Shown here: positions 1-9,106 of the stretch, piece after piece
Layout of the letters: each line of letters begins with the position of its first letter
How positions within the stretch are numbered: position 1 is the stretch's first letter
From: Pleionea sediminis
Lineage (GTDB): Bacteria; Pseudomonadota; Gammaproteobacteria; Enterobacterales; Kangiellaceae
Length of the DNA stretch: 64,000 nt
Assembly: GCF_007570825.1 (NCBI RefSeq)
Contig: NZ_SUNB01000001.1
Coordinates: forward strand, 1,488,001-1,552,000
Reading direction: 5' to 3'
Notes under the pieces: generated by a model
Database searches by the model: none
What the model was told of the DNA's origin: nothing
The model's input: the letters and a program-made list of their open reading frames with translations, nothing else
Position numbers and translations under genes: made by a program

Positions 1-105
1 CCAGTTAAGTTGTAAAGAATTCCTTTCCTTGAAACTGATGGAAACGTTACTTTTCATGTTAAAATAACTAATCGGCGGCTTAAAGCGACTAGAGTAAACT
101 TTTAA

Positions 106-831
106 ATGTCACGCTTTTCTATTTTATACCATGATTCCAATCTTATAGCGGTCAACAAACCTGCTGGTTTACTCGTTCATAAAAGCGAAATTGACAAATA
201 TGAAACAGAATTTTTGATTCAACAATTACGAGATGCTATTGGACAAAAGGTTTATCCCGCGCATCGATTAGACAAACCCACCTCAGGCGTAATTCTTTTT
301 GCGCTGAGTAAAGATGCACTTGTTTTTTTGAGTCGACAGTTTGAAGAGAATAAAGTAAGAAAATGCTATTGGGCTATTGTTCGAGGTTTAACACCCGCGC
401 AACTAGATATTGACCATCCTCTCAAAGAGAAAGCTGTATTCAAAAGCCAAGATTCAGAGTTGCTAAAAACCAAAAATGCATTAACAAGCCTAAAAACTTT
501 ACATAATTTCGAAATTGATGAGCCTGTTGATCGCTACCCTAAAACGCGCTATTCACTGGTTGAGCTATCCCCACAAACCGGACGACGCCACCAGTTGAGA
601 CGGCACATGAAGCATATTTCACATCCAATAATTGGCGATACCTCTTACGGAAAAACCCCACACAATCAATATTTTAGAAATAAGTTAAATTGTCATCGGT
701 TATTGCTTCATGCTCAAAAGCTGGAAATTGCTCAGCCAAATGGAGATATTTTGACAGTTACAGCAGATCTCGACGAGCAATTTGAATCAGCTTTATGGAA
801 TCTTCGGAAATTAAATTCTTGGACTAATTAA
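106..831 (+). CDS. truC: tRNA pseudouridine(65) synthase TruC
   Basis: RluA/TruC-family pseudouridine synthase, expected to isomerise U65 in tRNA. The 241 residues run NKPAG (about 17-21), then the catalytic HRLDKPTSG motif with the nucleophile Asp56, then the TruC-like block TGRRHQLRRHMKHISHPIIGD near residue 185. The arrangement (TRYSLVELSPQTGRRHQLRRH) matches E. coli TruC closely, whereas RluA/C/D paralogues carry HRLDxxTSG with a different C-terminal context; length is slightly below the E. coli enzyme (about 260). There is no N-terminal S4 domain, as expected for TruC. The ATG is not preceded by a strong Shine-Dalgarno. The gene is convergent with the ABC exporter, with a 15-bp gap and no visible terminator. 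Family assignment is firm; the exact uridine is inferred. Confidence 0.9.
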   Translation: MSRFSILYHDSNLIAVNKPAGLLVHKSEIDKYETEFLIQQLRDAIGQKVYPAHRLDKPTSGVILFALSKDALVFLSRQFEENKVRKCYWAIVRGLTPAQLDIDHPLKEKAVFKSQDSELLKTKNALTSLKTLHNFEIDEPVDRYPKTRYSLVELSPQTGRRHQLRRHMKHISHPIIGDTSYGKTPHNQYFRNKLNCHRLLLHAQKLEIAQPNGDILTVTADLDEQFESALWNLRKLNSWTN

Positions 832-846
832 TTCGCGAGTATTTGA

Positions 847-2682
847 CTACTCACCAAGAAATCCACCCGTTTGATGACTCCATAATTGCGAATAAAGTCC
901 TCCATTATCAACGAGTTCTCTATGAGTTCCTTGTTCAACTATTTTTCCATCATCCAGGACAATCAGCCGATCCATTGCTGCAATCGTTGACAGTCTATGT
1001 GCAATGGCAATCACCGTTTTACCTTCCATAAGATTGTAAAGACTCTCCTGAATCGCAGCTTCTACTTCTGAGTCAAGGGCAGACGTTGCCTCGTCTAAAA
1101 TAAGGATTGGGGCGTCTTTTAATAAAACTCGGGCAATAGCGATTCTTTGACGTTGACCTCCCGATAATTTGACACCACGTTCACCAACATGAGCATCTAA
1201 TCCCTCACGTCCATTCATATCAACCAGGTCTTCTATAAAAAGATTGGCTTCAGCTTTATCAATCGCGGCTAGTAAATCTTCTTCACTGGATTGTGGACTT
1301 CCATACAAAACATTTTCTCTAACCGATCGGTGAAGCAATGCGGTATCTTGAGTCACCATACCAATTTGTGATCGCAATGATTCTTGAGTGACATCTTTGA
1401 TATCTGAACCATCAATAAGAACCTTGCCTTCTTCGACATCATAAAAGCGAAGCAATAAGTTCACTAGCGTCGATTTTCCAGCTCCGCTTCTCCCTACAAG
1501 ACCGATCTTTTCGCCAGGTTGTATCGATAAGTTTAGGTTTTCAATGACACCACCACCTTTTCCATAATGAAAAGTGACATTTTCAAAATCTATTTTTCCC
1601 TCAATCACTTTAAGCTGTTTTGCACCCGTTTTATCAACTATCGATTGCGGCCGAGATAAGGTTGAAACACCATCACTAACCGTTCCTAGATGTTCGAATA
1701 ATCCACTTATTTCCCACATGACCCATTGAGACATACCATTTAAACGAAGAGCTATACTGACTGCAATCGCGATCGCGCCCACGGTTACCGCACTTAACGA
1801 CCACAGATATATAGATACCGCTCCAATCGCAAACACCAACAAATAATTTAGAATTTGAACGCTGACGATTAAGCCTGTTACTTTTCTCATCTGTCGATAC
1901 ACAGTTCTCAGAAACTCTTCCATGCTATCTTTCGCATAATTAGCCTCTTGTTGACTGTGTGCAAAGAGCTTGACTGTTGATATATTGCTATAGCTATCTA
2001 CGATTCGCCCCGTCATTAATGAACGAGCATCCGCTTGTGCCGCAGATAATTGTTTTAAGCGCGGGATAAAATAGACAAGAGCAATCGCATAAAGCAAAAA
2101 CCAGCTCAAAACGACTAGCATTAATCGATAGTCTGATTGCGATATCAAAACAACTGCGCTAGTAAAATAAACCGTAATATATAGGATAACATCGAGTAAC
2201 TTCATAACTGTTTCTCGAACAGATAAAGACGTTTGCATTACTTTTGTAGCAACGCGCCCAGCAAAGTCATTTTGAAAAAAAGAAACGCTTTGTCCTAACA
2301 AGTAACGATGTGCTTTCCAGCGAATACTCATAGGAAAATTTCCGAGCAACGACTGATGTGTAAGATTCGCATGAATAATAGAAAGCACCGGTAGCGCGAT
2401 AATTAATAAAACGCAAATCCATATTAATAAATTTTTATTAGCAGCGAAAAATGATTCTGGCTCATTAGCTGACAATAGGTCAACTAAGTTACCCATAAAT
2501 CCAAACAATGATACTTCAAGTACAGCAATGAAAACTGTTGTAATCGACATTACAACAATCGGCTTTTCCATTCCGCGAGTATAGTAACGACAAAAGGCAT
2601 AGAGTCCTTTAGGTGGTTGCTCTGCACTGGTTGGGGGAAAAGGTTGAGTTAAGCTTTCAAAAAATTTATATAACGTTTTCAT
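847..2682 (-). CDS. ABC exporter, fused membrane and ATPase domains
   Basis: Half-transporter of the type-IV exporter fold (MsbA/MdlB/Sav1866-like), 611 residues. The N-terminal half (about 40-330) carries about six hydrophobic membrane segments. The C-terminal nucleotide-binding domain has Walker A GRSGAGKST near 395-405, the LSGGQRQRIAIARVLL signature near 505, Walker B ILILDEATSALDSE near 525 and the H-loop IAHRLSTIA near 560. All catalytic motifs look intact, so it should be an active homodimeric ATPase in the inner membrane. It follows rsmD by 37 bp on the same strand and is probably cotranscribed. Substrate cannot be read from sequence: lipid, drug or peptide export are all possible. 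MsbA is the closest functional analogue by architecture, but it is usually next to lpxK, which is not here. Confidence 0.85.
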   Translation of the reverse strand: MKTLYKFFESLTQPFPPTSAEQPPKGLYAFCRYYTRGMEKPIVVMSITTVFIAVLEVSLFGFMGNLVDLLSANEPESFFAANKNLLIWICVLLIIALPVLSIIHANLTHQSLLGNFPMSIRWKAHRYLLGQSVSFFQNDFAGRVATKVMQTSLSVRETVMKLLDVILYITVYFTSAVVLISQSDYRLMLVVLSWFLLYAIALVYFIPRLKQLSAAQADARSLMTGRIVDSYSNISTVKLFAHSQQEANYAKDSMEEFLRTVYRQMRKVTGLIVSVQILNYLLVFAIGAVSIYLWSLSAVTVGAIAIAVSIALRLNGMSQWVMWEISGLFEHLGTVSDGVSTLSRPQSIVDKTGAKQLKVIEGKIDFENVTFHYGKGGGVIENLNLSIQPGEKIGLVGRSGAGKSTLVNLLLRFYDVEEGKVLIDGSDIKDVTQESLRSQIGMVTQDTALLHRSVRENVLYGSPQSSEEDLLAAIDKAEANLFIEDLVDMNGREGLDAHVGERGVKLSGGQRQRIAIARVLLKDAPILILDEATSALDSEVEAAIQESLYNLMEGKTVIAIAHRLSTIAAMDRLIVLDDGKIVEQGTHRELVDNGGLYSQLWSHQTGGFLGE

Positions 2683-2719
2683 GGATAACGAAATCTTGGG
2701 TTACTGAGTTCTTGAGTGG

Positions 2720-3322
2720 CTATTTAATGCTAAATAAATAAAATTCTAATCCACCCACTTGCTTTTCCTTTAAGCGTTCCCAATTTTCAGGAAATTCTAT
2801 TTCATCAGAATGTTTTTCACGCTCAACGTAAACTAATGTACCAGGCGTAACAAACTTTTCGTTGTTGATCGATTTGAGCGTCGTTTGCAAATATTCTTGA
2901 AAAAAGGGCGGGTCAACAAAAATAATATCGTAAGGTGTCTCATTTTTTTTAATAACCACTTCTGCGCTGGTATTAAAAACTTTGTAATTAGAGAATTCTA
3001 AATCTTGAAGGTTTTTGTGTATGAAATCTGCAGCCTTTTTGTTTTTTTCCACAAAAACCACTTCTTTGGCACCACGAGAAAGAGCCTCTATTCCCAAAGC
3101 AGCACTTCCAGCGAATAGGTCGAGACACCGAGCACCGTGAATGTCATGCATTAACCAATTAAATAAAGTTTCTCGTACTCTATCGAGAGTAGGTCTAAGT
3201 CCCGCTACCTCTATAAACTTAAGGCGACGTCCTTTCCAACGACCACCAATAATTCTTACGTGACCTAATTTAGAACCTTTGGTCGGCTTACGCCTGGTTT
3301 GGTGAATCATGCACTGTCTCAC
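2720..3322 (-). CDS. rsmD: 16S rRNA (guanine(966)-N2)-methyltransferase RsmD
   Basis: SAM-dependent methyltransferase that modifies G966 of 16S rRNA in the 30S subunit. Residues about 20-55 hold VRIIGGRWKGRRL and GLRPTLDRVRETLFNWL, the hallmark start of RsmD. The SAM-binding LDLFAGSAALGIEALSRGA follows, and the catalytic (D/N)PP(F/Y) motif appears as FVDPPF. Length (200 or 196) matches E. coli (198). The longest reading uses GTG at 3322; the ATG at 3310, four codons in, is an equally good start, since neither has a strong Shine-Dalgarno. Divergent from ftsY, the classic rsmD/ftsY arrangement. Confidence 0.95.
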   Translation of the reverse strand: MRQCMIHQTRRKPTKGSKLGHVRIIGGRWKGRRLKFIEVAGLRPTLDRVRETLFNWLMHDIHGARCLDLFAGSAALGIEALSRGAKEVVFVEKNKKAADFIHKNLQDLEFSNYKVFNTSAEVVIKKNETPYDIIFVDPPFFQEYLQTTLKSINNEKFVTPGTLVYVEREKHSDEIEFPENWERLKEKQVGGLEFYLFSIK

Positions 3323-3420
3323 TATGGCTTTAGAGCTTAAAATGGTAGGATAGCGAGCAATTTCCCAGCCCGGTCGGTTAAATACTATCCAAAGACCGAC
3401 TTACTGAATTTAACGAAAGA

Positions 3421-4578
3421 ATGAGTTTTATGTCAGACAAAGAACATTCTAACACAAAGAAAAAGTCCGGCGGTCTTTTTGGCTGGTTCAAAAAGGACAA
3501 ATCAGAGACCCCGGCTGAACCACAGGAAGCCTCAACGGAACCGGTACAAGCCGACTTATCTGTGCAAACAGAAACCGAAGAGCCGAAAACAGAACTCATC
3601 GAGGAGACTCGAGAAAAGCCCGGAACTGAAAAGAAAAGGGGATTTTTTGCGCGGCTTAAATCGGGGTTGAGTAAAACCCGTTCCAACTTCTCAGAAGGCA
3701 TTGCAAGCTTAGTTTTGGGAAAGAAAACAATTGATGATGACTTATTAGAAGAAATAGAAACACAACTTCTAATGGCTGACGTTGGTGTTGAAGCCACATC
3801 ACACATCATTCAAGATTTGACCGAAAAAACAGCAAGAAAAGAGCTCACTGATCCTGAAGCATTAATGGCTCGACTCAAAGAGTTACTGGCCAACATGATT
3901 GAACCCGTTGCTAATCCACTAACCATTGACTTGGAAGCTCACAAACCTTTTGTAATTTTAATGGTTGGGGTCAACGGCGTTGGCAAAACCACGACCATTG
4001 GTAAACTTGCTAAGCAATTAAAAGGTCAAGGCCTATCTGTAATGTTAGCTGCCGGGGACACTTTTCGTGCTGCAGCAGTTGAACAGTTACAAGTTTGGGG
4101 TCAACGGAATGAAATTCCCGTCGTCGCTCAGCATGAAGGAGCTGATTCCGCTTCTGTCATCTATGACGCACTGCAGTCGGCGCAGTCAAAGGGTGTTGAT
4201 GTCGTTATAGCTGACACAGCAGGCCGTCTACATACTAAAGACAACCTCATGGAAGAACTTAAAAAAGTTAAACGTGTTATGCAAAAGCTTGATGTTTCTG
4301 CTCCGCACGAAGTGATGCTGGTTGTTGACGCAGGAACAGGTCAAAACGCATTAAACCAAGCCGAACAATTCAATAATGCCATAGAGCTAACTGGCGTAAC
4401 ACTGACGAAACTCGACGGTACTGCCAAAGGTGGTGTAGTCTTTGCTCTTGCGCAAAAGGCAAAGACTTCAATTCGATTCATTGGCGTAGGCGAAGGTTTG
4501 GAAGATTTAAGGCCATTCCATGCTCACGAGTTTATTGATGCGCTATTTGATCAGAACGAAAATGCCTCAGAAGAATAA
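3421..4578 (+). CDS. ftsY: Signal recognition particle receptor FtsY
   Basis: SRP-receptor GTPase that docks ribosome-SRP complexes at the inner membrane for co-translational insertion. The first 75 residues are highly charged and acidic (the A domain, shorter than in E. coli's 497-residue protein). The N domain (about 85-165) and G domain follow, with P-loop GVNGVGKTT near 183-191, DTAGRLHTK near 265 and the guanine-specificity motif TKLDGTAKGG near 329. The C-terminal GEGLEDLRPFHAHEFIDALF matches the family end. A second ATG at 3430 is an alternative start. It heads ftsY-ftsE-ftsX: 14 bp to ftsE, and ftsE overlaps ftsX, so one operon is likely. Confidence 0.97.
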   Translation: MSFMSDKEHSNTKKKSGGLFGWFKKDKSETPAEPQEASTEPVQADLSVQTETEEPKTELIEETREKPGTEKKRGFFARLKSGLSKTRSNFSEGIASLVLGKKTIDDDLLEEIETQLLMADVGVEATSHIIQDLTEKTARKELTDPEALMARLKELLANMIEPVANPLTIDLEAHKPFVILMVGVNGVGKTTTIGKLAKQLKGQGLSVMLAAGDTFRAAAVEQLQVWGQRNEIPVVAQHEGADSASVIYDALQSAQSKGVDVVIADTAGRLHTKDNLMEELKKVKRVMQKLDVSAPHEVMLVVDAGTGQNALNQAEQFNNAIELTGVTLTKLDGTAKGGVVFALAQKAKTSIRFIGVGEGLEDLRPFHAHEFIDALFDQNENASEE

Positions 4579-4592
4579 TTAAAGCAGACGAT

Positions 4593-5273
4593 ATGATTCA
4601 GTTTAATGAGGTTTCCAAGCGTTATCCCAACGGACATGAAGCGCTAAGAAATATAAGTTTCACTCTCGATAGTGGGGAAATGTCGTTTTTGACAGGGCAC
4701 TCAGGTGCTGGAAAAAGTACATTGCTAAAACTGATTTGTGTCATGGAAAAGCCGACTTCTGGGCAAGTCATCATTGATAATCGAAACGTTGGGCGAGTAG
4801 GACGTCGGAAAATTCCTTATATTCGTCGAAACATAGGAATGATCTTCCAAGATCACCGTTTGCTTTTTGATCGCACTGTATTCGATAACGTTGCTCTACC
4901 ACTCATAATTGCAGGATATCCACACCGAGAAATAGGGCGGCGCGTAAGGGCAGCGCTCGATAAAGTTGGATTACTGTCAAAAGAAAAGCTGCATCCAATT
5001 ATGCTATCGGGCGGAGAACAACAACGTGTCGGTATCGCTCGAGCAGTGGTTAATAAGCCGCCATTACTTCTTGCGGATGAGCCAACCGGAAATTTAGACC
5101 CTGAGCTATCGGCAGAAATAATGTCGTTGTTTGAGCAATTTAATCAAGTGGGTGTAAGCGTACTCATTGCCTCGCATGACTTAAGCTTAATTGCTCGACT
5201 ACCCCACCGGGTTATTTCGCTCAAAGAAGGGCGACTACTTGAAGACAATAATGAAGTTACAGGAGGCGCCTAA
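4593..5273 (+). CDS. ftsE: Cell division ATP-binding protein FtsE
   Basis: ATPase of the FtsEX complex, which links the Z ring to activation of periplasmic peptidoglycan hydrolases (through EnvC-type partners) and to divisome constriction. The 226-residue ABC domain has Walker [10 protein letters not shown] (35-43), the signature [14 protein letters not shown] near 138 and Walker [14 protein letters not shown] near 160. The FtsE-characteristic opening [18 protein letters not shown] is present. Its stop overlaps the ftsX start by one base (TAATG), implying translational coupling. Length matches E. coli (222). Confidence 0.96.
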   Translation: MIQFNEVSKRYPNGHEALRNISFTLDSGEMSFLTGHSGAGKSTLLKLICVMEKPTSGQVIIDNRNVGRVGRRKIPYIRRNIGMIFQDHRLLFDRTVFDNVALPLIIAGYPHREIGRRVRAALDKVGLLSKEKLHPIMLSGGEQQRVGIARAVVNKPPLLLADEPTGNLDPELSAEIMSLFEQFNQVGVSVLIASHDLSLIARLPHRVISLKEGRLLEDNNEVTGGA

Positions 5274-6256
5274 TGAGTCAATCAGAATTGGGCGGACCTA
5301 AAGGAGCACAGTTCTCTTCCGGAAGCACATTTATTTCTCGGTTTAAAATGGGAATCAGGCATCACGGTCAAGAATGCAGTAAGGGTTTACATGAGATATT
5401 CAGAGCTCCTATTTCAAGTTTTATGACTATTGCTGTTTTAGCAATTGCACTTGCTCTTCCTGCAGGATTCCACGTTTTTCTGAAAAACGCCCAAATGGTG
5501 TCCAGTGGATGGGATAACGCGACTCAAATATCCCTGTTTCTAAAAATGGAAATTTCTGCAGAGGAAGTTGAAAAAGTTCAAAATGAGCTTAAAAACTCGG
5601 TGAAAATCGCTGATGTCAGCTTGATTCCAAAAGATCAGGGGCTCAAAGAATTTAGTGAACTGTCTGGATTCGGTGAAGCATTATCCTTTCTGGACTCAAA
5701 TCCTTTGCCAGATACTCTCGTAATTACGCCAACAGTTGCTCACAGTTCGCCAGAAGCATCAGAAGCTTTGCTTATTGAGCTACAGGAAATACCGGAAGTT
5801 GAACTTGCTCAGCTAGATTTGCAATGGGTACGCAAGCTTTACAGTATGATGGCCATTGCGCAAAAAGCTGTTTCAGCCTTAGGCGTTATCTTGGGCCTGT
5901 CGGTTCTACTCATTGTTGGTAACACCATAAGGCTTGCGATACAAAATAAACGTGAGGAAATTCAAATAATTAAGCTTGTTGGAGCCACTGATGCATTCAT
6001 CAGGCGACCTTTTCTTTACAGCGGCCTTTGGTTTGGTATTTTTGCCGGAATTCTGGCATGGATTTTAGTGAATAGCAGTGTACTATGGCTAAAAGACCCC
6101 GTCAGAAACCTAGCTGGCCTTTACGAAAGTCAATTTCGTTTATCTGGCCTGGCTTTCGTCGAGGCTTTGCAACTTATTGTAATTGCTTCGTTTTTAGGAC
6201 TATTAGGGTCTTGGATATCGGTTGGGCGGCATTTAAAGGATATAGAACCAACCTAA
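5273..6256 (+). CDS. ftsX: Cell division protein FtsX
   Basis: Permease-like partner of FtsE with 327 residues. A cytoplasmic N-terminal stretch precedes TM1 at about 45-65. A periplasmic loop (about 70-195) is the region that in this family contacts amidase activators. Three more membrane segments lie near 200-220, 250-270 and 290-315, giving the FtsX topology. It starts on the last base of the ftsE stop, with a perfect AGGAGG Shine-Dalgarno at 5261-5266, 6 bases before the ATG. No terminator is visible between it and rpoH, but a promoter-like element lies in the 230-bp gap. Confidence 0.95.
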   Translation: MSQSELGGPKGAQFSSGSTFISRFKMGIRHHGQECSKGLHEIFRAPISSFMTIAVLAIALALPAGFHVFLKNAQMVSSGWDNATQISLFLKMEISAEEVEKVQNELKNSVKIADVSLIPKDQGLKEFSELSGFGEALSFLDSNPLPDTLVITPTVAHSSPEASEALLIELQEIPEVELAQLDLQWVRKLYSMMAIAQKAVSALGVILGLSVLLIVGNTIRLAIQNKREEIQIIKLVGATDAFIRRPFLYSGLWFGIFAGILAWILVNSSVLWLKDPVRNLAGLYESQFRLSGLAFVEALQLIVIASFLGLLGSWISVGRHLKDIEPT

Positions 6257-6303
6257 CTCCATATTTTTAAGTTATGTCAGATGTAACCAATTGTAAGAAT
6301 GCC

Positions 6304-6333
6304 TTGAAATATGCAGGTTCGCTGGCATATAAA
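6304..6333 (+). promoter_or_regulatory. Candidate rpoH promoter (TTGAAA-18-TATAAA)
   Basis: TTGAAA at 6304-6309 and TATAAA at 6328-6333 are separated by 18 bp, each matching the sigma-70 consensus at five of six positions. The same -35 reads CTTGAAA, the sigma-32 -35 core, and CATAT lies at a spacing compatible with a weak sigma-32 -10. A second AT-rich -10-like TAAAAT occurs at 6428-6433. Assignment is from pattern only; multiple rpoH promoters are normal in gammaproteobacteria. Confidence 0.45.
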
Positions 6334-6486
6334 GTAGGTCGATTTTCATTTACGGATGAAACTTTTAAGAGAATTAGCACTCTATAAATAAGACTGCTAA
6401 TATTAGCCATTAATAATATGATTGTGCTAAAATTCGCGGTCCAAAAATCTGGATGTAGTCGCTAATTCCAGGAGATTAGGAGAACC

Positions 6487-7353
6487 ATGAACACTCAGCT
6501 TTCGAATCAAAATTTTGCTCTATCGGTACCTCAGGGTAGCATTGAAGCTTACGTACACGCAGTCAATGCCATTCCAGTACTTAGTGCGGAAGATGAACAA
6601 GAGCTAGCGCGGCGTTTTCGAGACAACGAAGACCTAGAAGCTGCTCGCCAGCTTGTTCTATCCCACCTTCGGTTTGTTGTTCATATAGCACGAAGCTATA
6701 GTGGATACGGCCTACAACAGGCAGACTTGATTCAAGAAGGAAATGTTGGCTTGATGAAAGCCGTTAAACGCTTTGACCCAGATGTTGGCGTGCGTTTAAT
6801 TTCATTCGCCGTCCACTGGATAAAAGCCGAGATTCACGAGTTTGTCTTAAAAAATTGGCGCATCGTAAAAGTAGCGACCACCAAAGCACAGCGAAAATTA
6901 TTTTTTAATCTACGCGGCTCAAAAAAGCGTCTTGGTTGGTTCAGCAATAGCGAGATTGAGGCGGTAGCAAAAGATTTAGGTGTTAGCGAAGCTGAAGTTC
7001 GACGAATGGAAGGAAGACTCAACGCTAGAGACATGGCCTTTGATGCACCATCGAGCAGTAGTGACGATGATGACAGTGCAAACTTTGCTCCTTCACAGTT
7101 TTTAGAAGATCATTCAGCTGACCCAGCATCTGTATACGAGAAAGATAACTGGCAAAGCCACCATGAAACAAAATTGCTTAATGCAATGAAAGGACTTGAT
7201 GAACGAAGTCAAGATATCGTAAAGCGGCGTTGGCTTGATGAAGAGAAAGCAACTCTTCAAGAATTGGCTGATCAATATAGTGTTTCTGCTGAACGTGTTC
7301 GCCAACTAGAAAAGAACGCCATGAAAAAATTAAAAGCATCAATTCTTGCGTAA
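6487..7353 (+). CDS. rpoH: RNA polymerase sigma-32 factor RpoH
   Basis: Heat-shock sigma factor that directs RNA polymerase to chaperone and protease promoters. In order: region 1.2/2 with the core-binding, -10-recognising block ([19 protein letters not shown], then [22 protein letters not shown]). The RpoH box QRKLFFNLR lies at 135-143 and separates sigma-32 from other group-3 sigmas. Region 4 is the C-terminal helix-turn-helix [28 protein letters not shown]. Length 288 equals the usual 284-290. A Ser/Asp-rich insert lies near 192-200. The ATG follows an AGGAG Shine-Dalgarno (in aggagaaccatg). The position after ftsX is conserved in gammaproteobacteria. A strong intrinsic terminator follows. 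Confidence 0.97.
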   Translation: MNTQLSNQNFALSVPQGSIEAYVHAVNAIPVLSAEDEQELARRFRDNEDLEAARQLVLSHLRFVVHIARSYSGYGLQQADLIQEGNVGLMKAVKRFDPDVGVRLISFAVHWIKAEIHEFVLKNWRIVKVATTKAQRKLFFNLRGSKKRLGWFSNSEIEAVAKDLGVSEAEVRRMEGRLNARDMAFDAPSSSSDDDDSANFAPSQFLEDHSADPASVYEKDNWQSHHETKLLNAMKGLDERSQDIVKRRWLDEEKATLQELADQYSVSAERVRQLEKNAMKKLKASILA

Positions 7354-7364
7354 ATCTCATAAAT

Positions 7365-7393
7365 AAAAAAAGCGCCGAAGGGCGCTTTTTTTT
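7365..7393 (+). terminator. Intrinsic terminator after rpoH
   Basis: AGCGCC - GAAG - GGCGCT stem-loop with a GNRA-like tetraloop. It is preceded by six A and followed by a run of eight T, 11 bp after the rpoH stop. The flanking A/T runs extend the stem to at least 11 bp and would allow function on both strands. Confidence 0.9.
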
Positions 7394-7525
7394 ATGCCTG
7401 TTAAAAAATTTTTACTATTTTACTTCAATAGTCTTATCTGACCTCACATAAACTTTTAGAAATTAAACTACAATTTTAATAACAGTCTTTTCGCTCATAA
7501 GAAAACTTCCCAACAGGAGAAGGTT

Positions 7526-8344
7526 ATGTCAAGGCAAGTTATTGTGTTCTTCATCAGTTTGATACTGCTTACAGCTTGTGGAGAACCTCCAAATAAAGAA
7601 ACAAAACAAAAAACTGTCAGTAAAGCCAGCCAGCAGTCTGTTCAAAACGATTGCCAACTCACTATGGGATGGGATCCTTGGGAGCCCTATTTGTACCTGA
7701 CACCTGGCAATAATGTGTCAGGTCTGGATATAGAGTTAATCGAAGCTATGGCAGAAGAAGCGAGCTGTTCCCTGAAATTTGTGCAGCACGACTGGATGAC
7801 TCTTTTAGAGATGATTCGCAAAGGCGAAGTTGATTTAGTAGCAGGAGCATCAATAACCGAAAAACGAAAAGAGTTTGCTATGTTCTCTGATCCTTATCGC
7901 TCAGAAAACTTCGTACTCTATGTTCGAACCGGTGAAGTTGATAAATTTGATGCTGATATTAATAAAATTATTACTGCAGGGCACAAAGTTGGCGTGACTA
8001 CTGATTATATTTACGGAGAAAAAGTCGCAAATTTACAAGACTCTAATGATTACTCAGACCAATTTGTCTATTCAACTGTAGGAGAGGCCAATTACTACAA
8101 TCTCTTACAGCATAATGTCGATGTTATTATCGAAGACCCTTTTGTTGGTGCTTATAATCTGAAAAGAAAAGGGATGGAAGATCAAATAGAGCAACTTGAA
8201 CTTACCATACATAGTGGCAATGTACATTTGATGTTTAGTATGAAATCCGTCGATCACAAAATTGTTTCTCGCTTCAATGAAGCTATCAGCTCAATCAAAA
8301 ATTCAGGAAAGTACAAAGAAATTTTAGATAAGTACTTACTTTGA
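7526..8344 (+). CDS. Periplasmic solute-binding lipoprotein (SBP family 3)
   Basis: Substrate-binding protein of the PBPb/SBP_bac_3 family, which usually binds amino acids for ABC import. A lipoprotein signal sequence ends in the lipobox L-T-A-C with Cys18 as the lipidated residue. The mature part has the family's first lobe (WDPWEPYLYLTPGNNVSGLDIELIEAMAEEA, residues about 50-80), the hinge block GEVDLVAGASITEKRKEFAMFSDPY (about 105-130) and a second lobe ending NSGKYKEILDKYL. The ATG follows AGGAGA. No permease or ATPase gene is adjacent, so it is an orphan. It could serve an importer encoded elsewhere or a signalling role. Convergent with fre. Confidence 0.82.
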   Translation: MSRQVIVFFISLILLTACGEPPNKETKQKTVSKASQQSVQNDCQLTMGWDPWEPYLYLTPGNNVSGLDIELIEAMAEEASCSLKFVQHDWMTLLEMIRKGEVDLVAGASITEKRKEFAMFSDPYRSENFVLYVRTGEVDKFDADINKIITAGHKVGVTTDYIYGEKVANLQDSNDYSDQFVYSTVGEANYYNLLQHNVDVIIEDPFVGAYNLKRKGMEDQIEQLELTIHSGNVHLMFSMKSVDHKIVSRFNEAISSIKNSGKYKEILDKYLL

Positions 8345-8348
8345 AATA

Positions 8349-8370
8349 AGAGGGAGCTATGACTCCCTCT
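8349..8370. terminator. Stem-loop between convergent genes
   Basis: AGAGGGAG / CTCCCTCT form a perfect 8-bp stem with a 6-base loop, starting 4 bp after the stop of the solute-binding gene and 14 bp before the fre stop. T-runs on both sides are poor, so it may be a weak bidirectional terminator or a 3'-end stabilising hairpin. Confidence 0.55.
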
Positions 8371-8383
8371 CTAACATAAAAAC

Positions 8384-9106
8384 TTATACATCATCACCCA
8401 TCTCTCGCTTAATATCGAGAATATCGGCAAAAATTTGATCCTTTGGAACACCTTTATCCATTAGATCGTGATAAACCGCCATTACCATGGCCTCAGAACC
8501 CGATATATAAAAATCCATTTCGAGTAAGTTATTAAAATGATTCATTGCAGCATGGTGTGCAAACCCAGTTGCGCCATTCCAGTTTGAGTCATTACCAGAA
8601 ATCACCGGGACGTAAGTAAAATTAGACTCTTTAGTTTCCCAAGATTTAGGTAAGTCGTCTAAATATAAATCCTCAGCCGATTGAGCCCCCCAAAATAAAC
8701 TGAAGTGACGCGAATCATTTTTTGCAAATGCTGACTCAATAATTGCCTTTGCCGGAGAAAACCCTGTTCCACCAACAATTAGTACAACATCCCTTTTACC
8801 AGAACGTAATGTACATTTACCCATTGGAATTTGAACGTGCGCCTTACGAGTTTTTCGCAATTGCGACATAATATTCTCAGCAAGTTCATGCCCTGGAACT
8901 AATTTAATATGAAGCTCAAGGAATTCTTTTTCCTCAGGCGCATTACCAATAGAAAAAGGAATCCATCGTCCACCATCAGCCTGCAGTGTCAGATATTGTC
9001 CACCCTGATAATCAACCTTCGATAATGCTTCTGAGTGCAGGCGTACACGATGTACATCTTTACCCAATAAATCAATTGCTTTAACTTCACAAAATAGTTC
9101 TTCCAT
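8384..9106 (-). CDS. fre: NAD(P)H-flavin reductase Fre
   Basis: Ferredoxin-reductase-fold enzyme that reduces free flavins with NAD(P)H. The FAD/flavin-binding barrel has the PFS motif (IPFSIGNAP, about 48-56), and the NAD(P)H domain has GGTGFSPAKAIIESA (about 111-125). The C-terminal YISGSEAMVMAV block aligns with E. coli Fre. Length is 240 against 233. It starts on the last base of the ubiD stop (TAATG overlap), so the two are translationally coupled. The coupling makes sense: UbiD needs prenylated FMN, made by UbiX from reduced FMN, and Fre can supply reduced flavin. That functional link is inference. Confidence 0.9.
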   Translation of the reverse strand: MEELFCEVKAIDLLGKDVHRVRLHSEALSKVDYQGGQYLTLQADGGRWIPFSIGNAPEEKEFLELHIKLVPGHELAENIMSQLRKTRKAHVQIPMGKCTLRSGKRDVVLIVGGTGFSPAKAIIESAFAKNDSRHFSLFWGAQSAEDLYLDDLPKSWETKESNFTYVPVISGNDSNWNGATGFAHHAAMNHFNNLLEMDFYISGSEAMVMAVYHDLMDKGVPKDQIFADILDIKREMGDDV

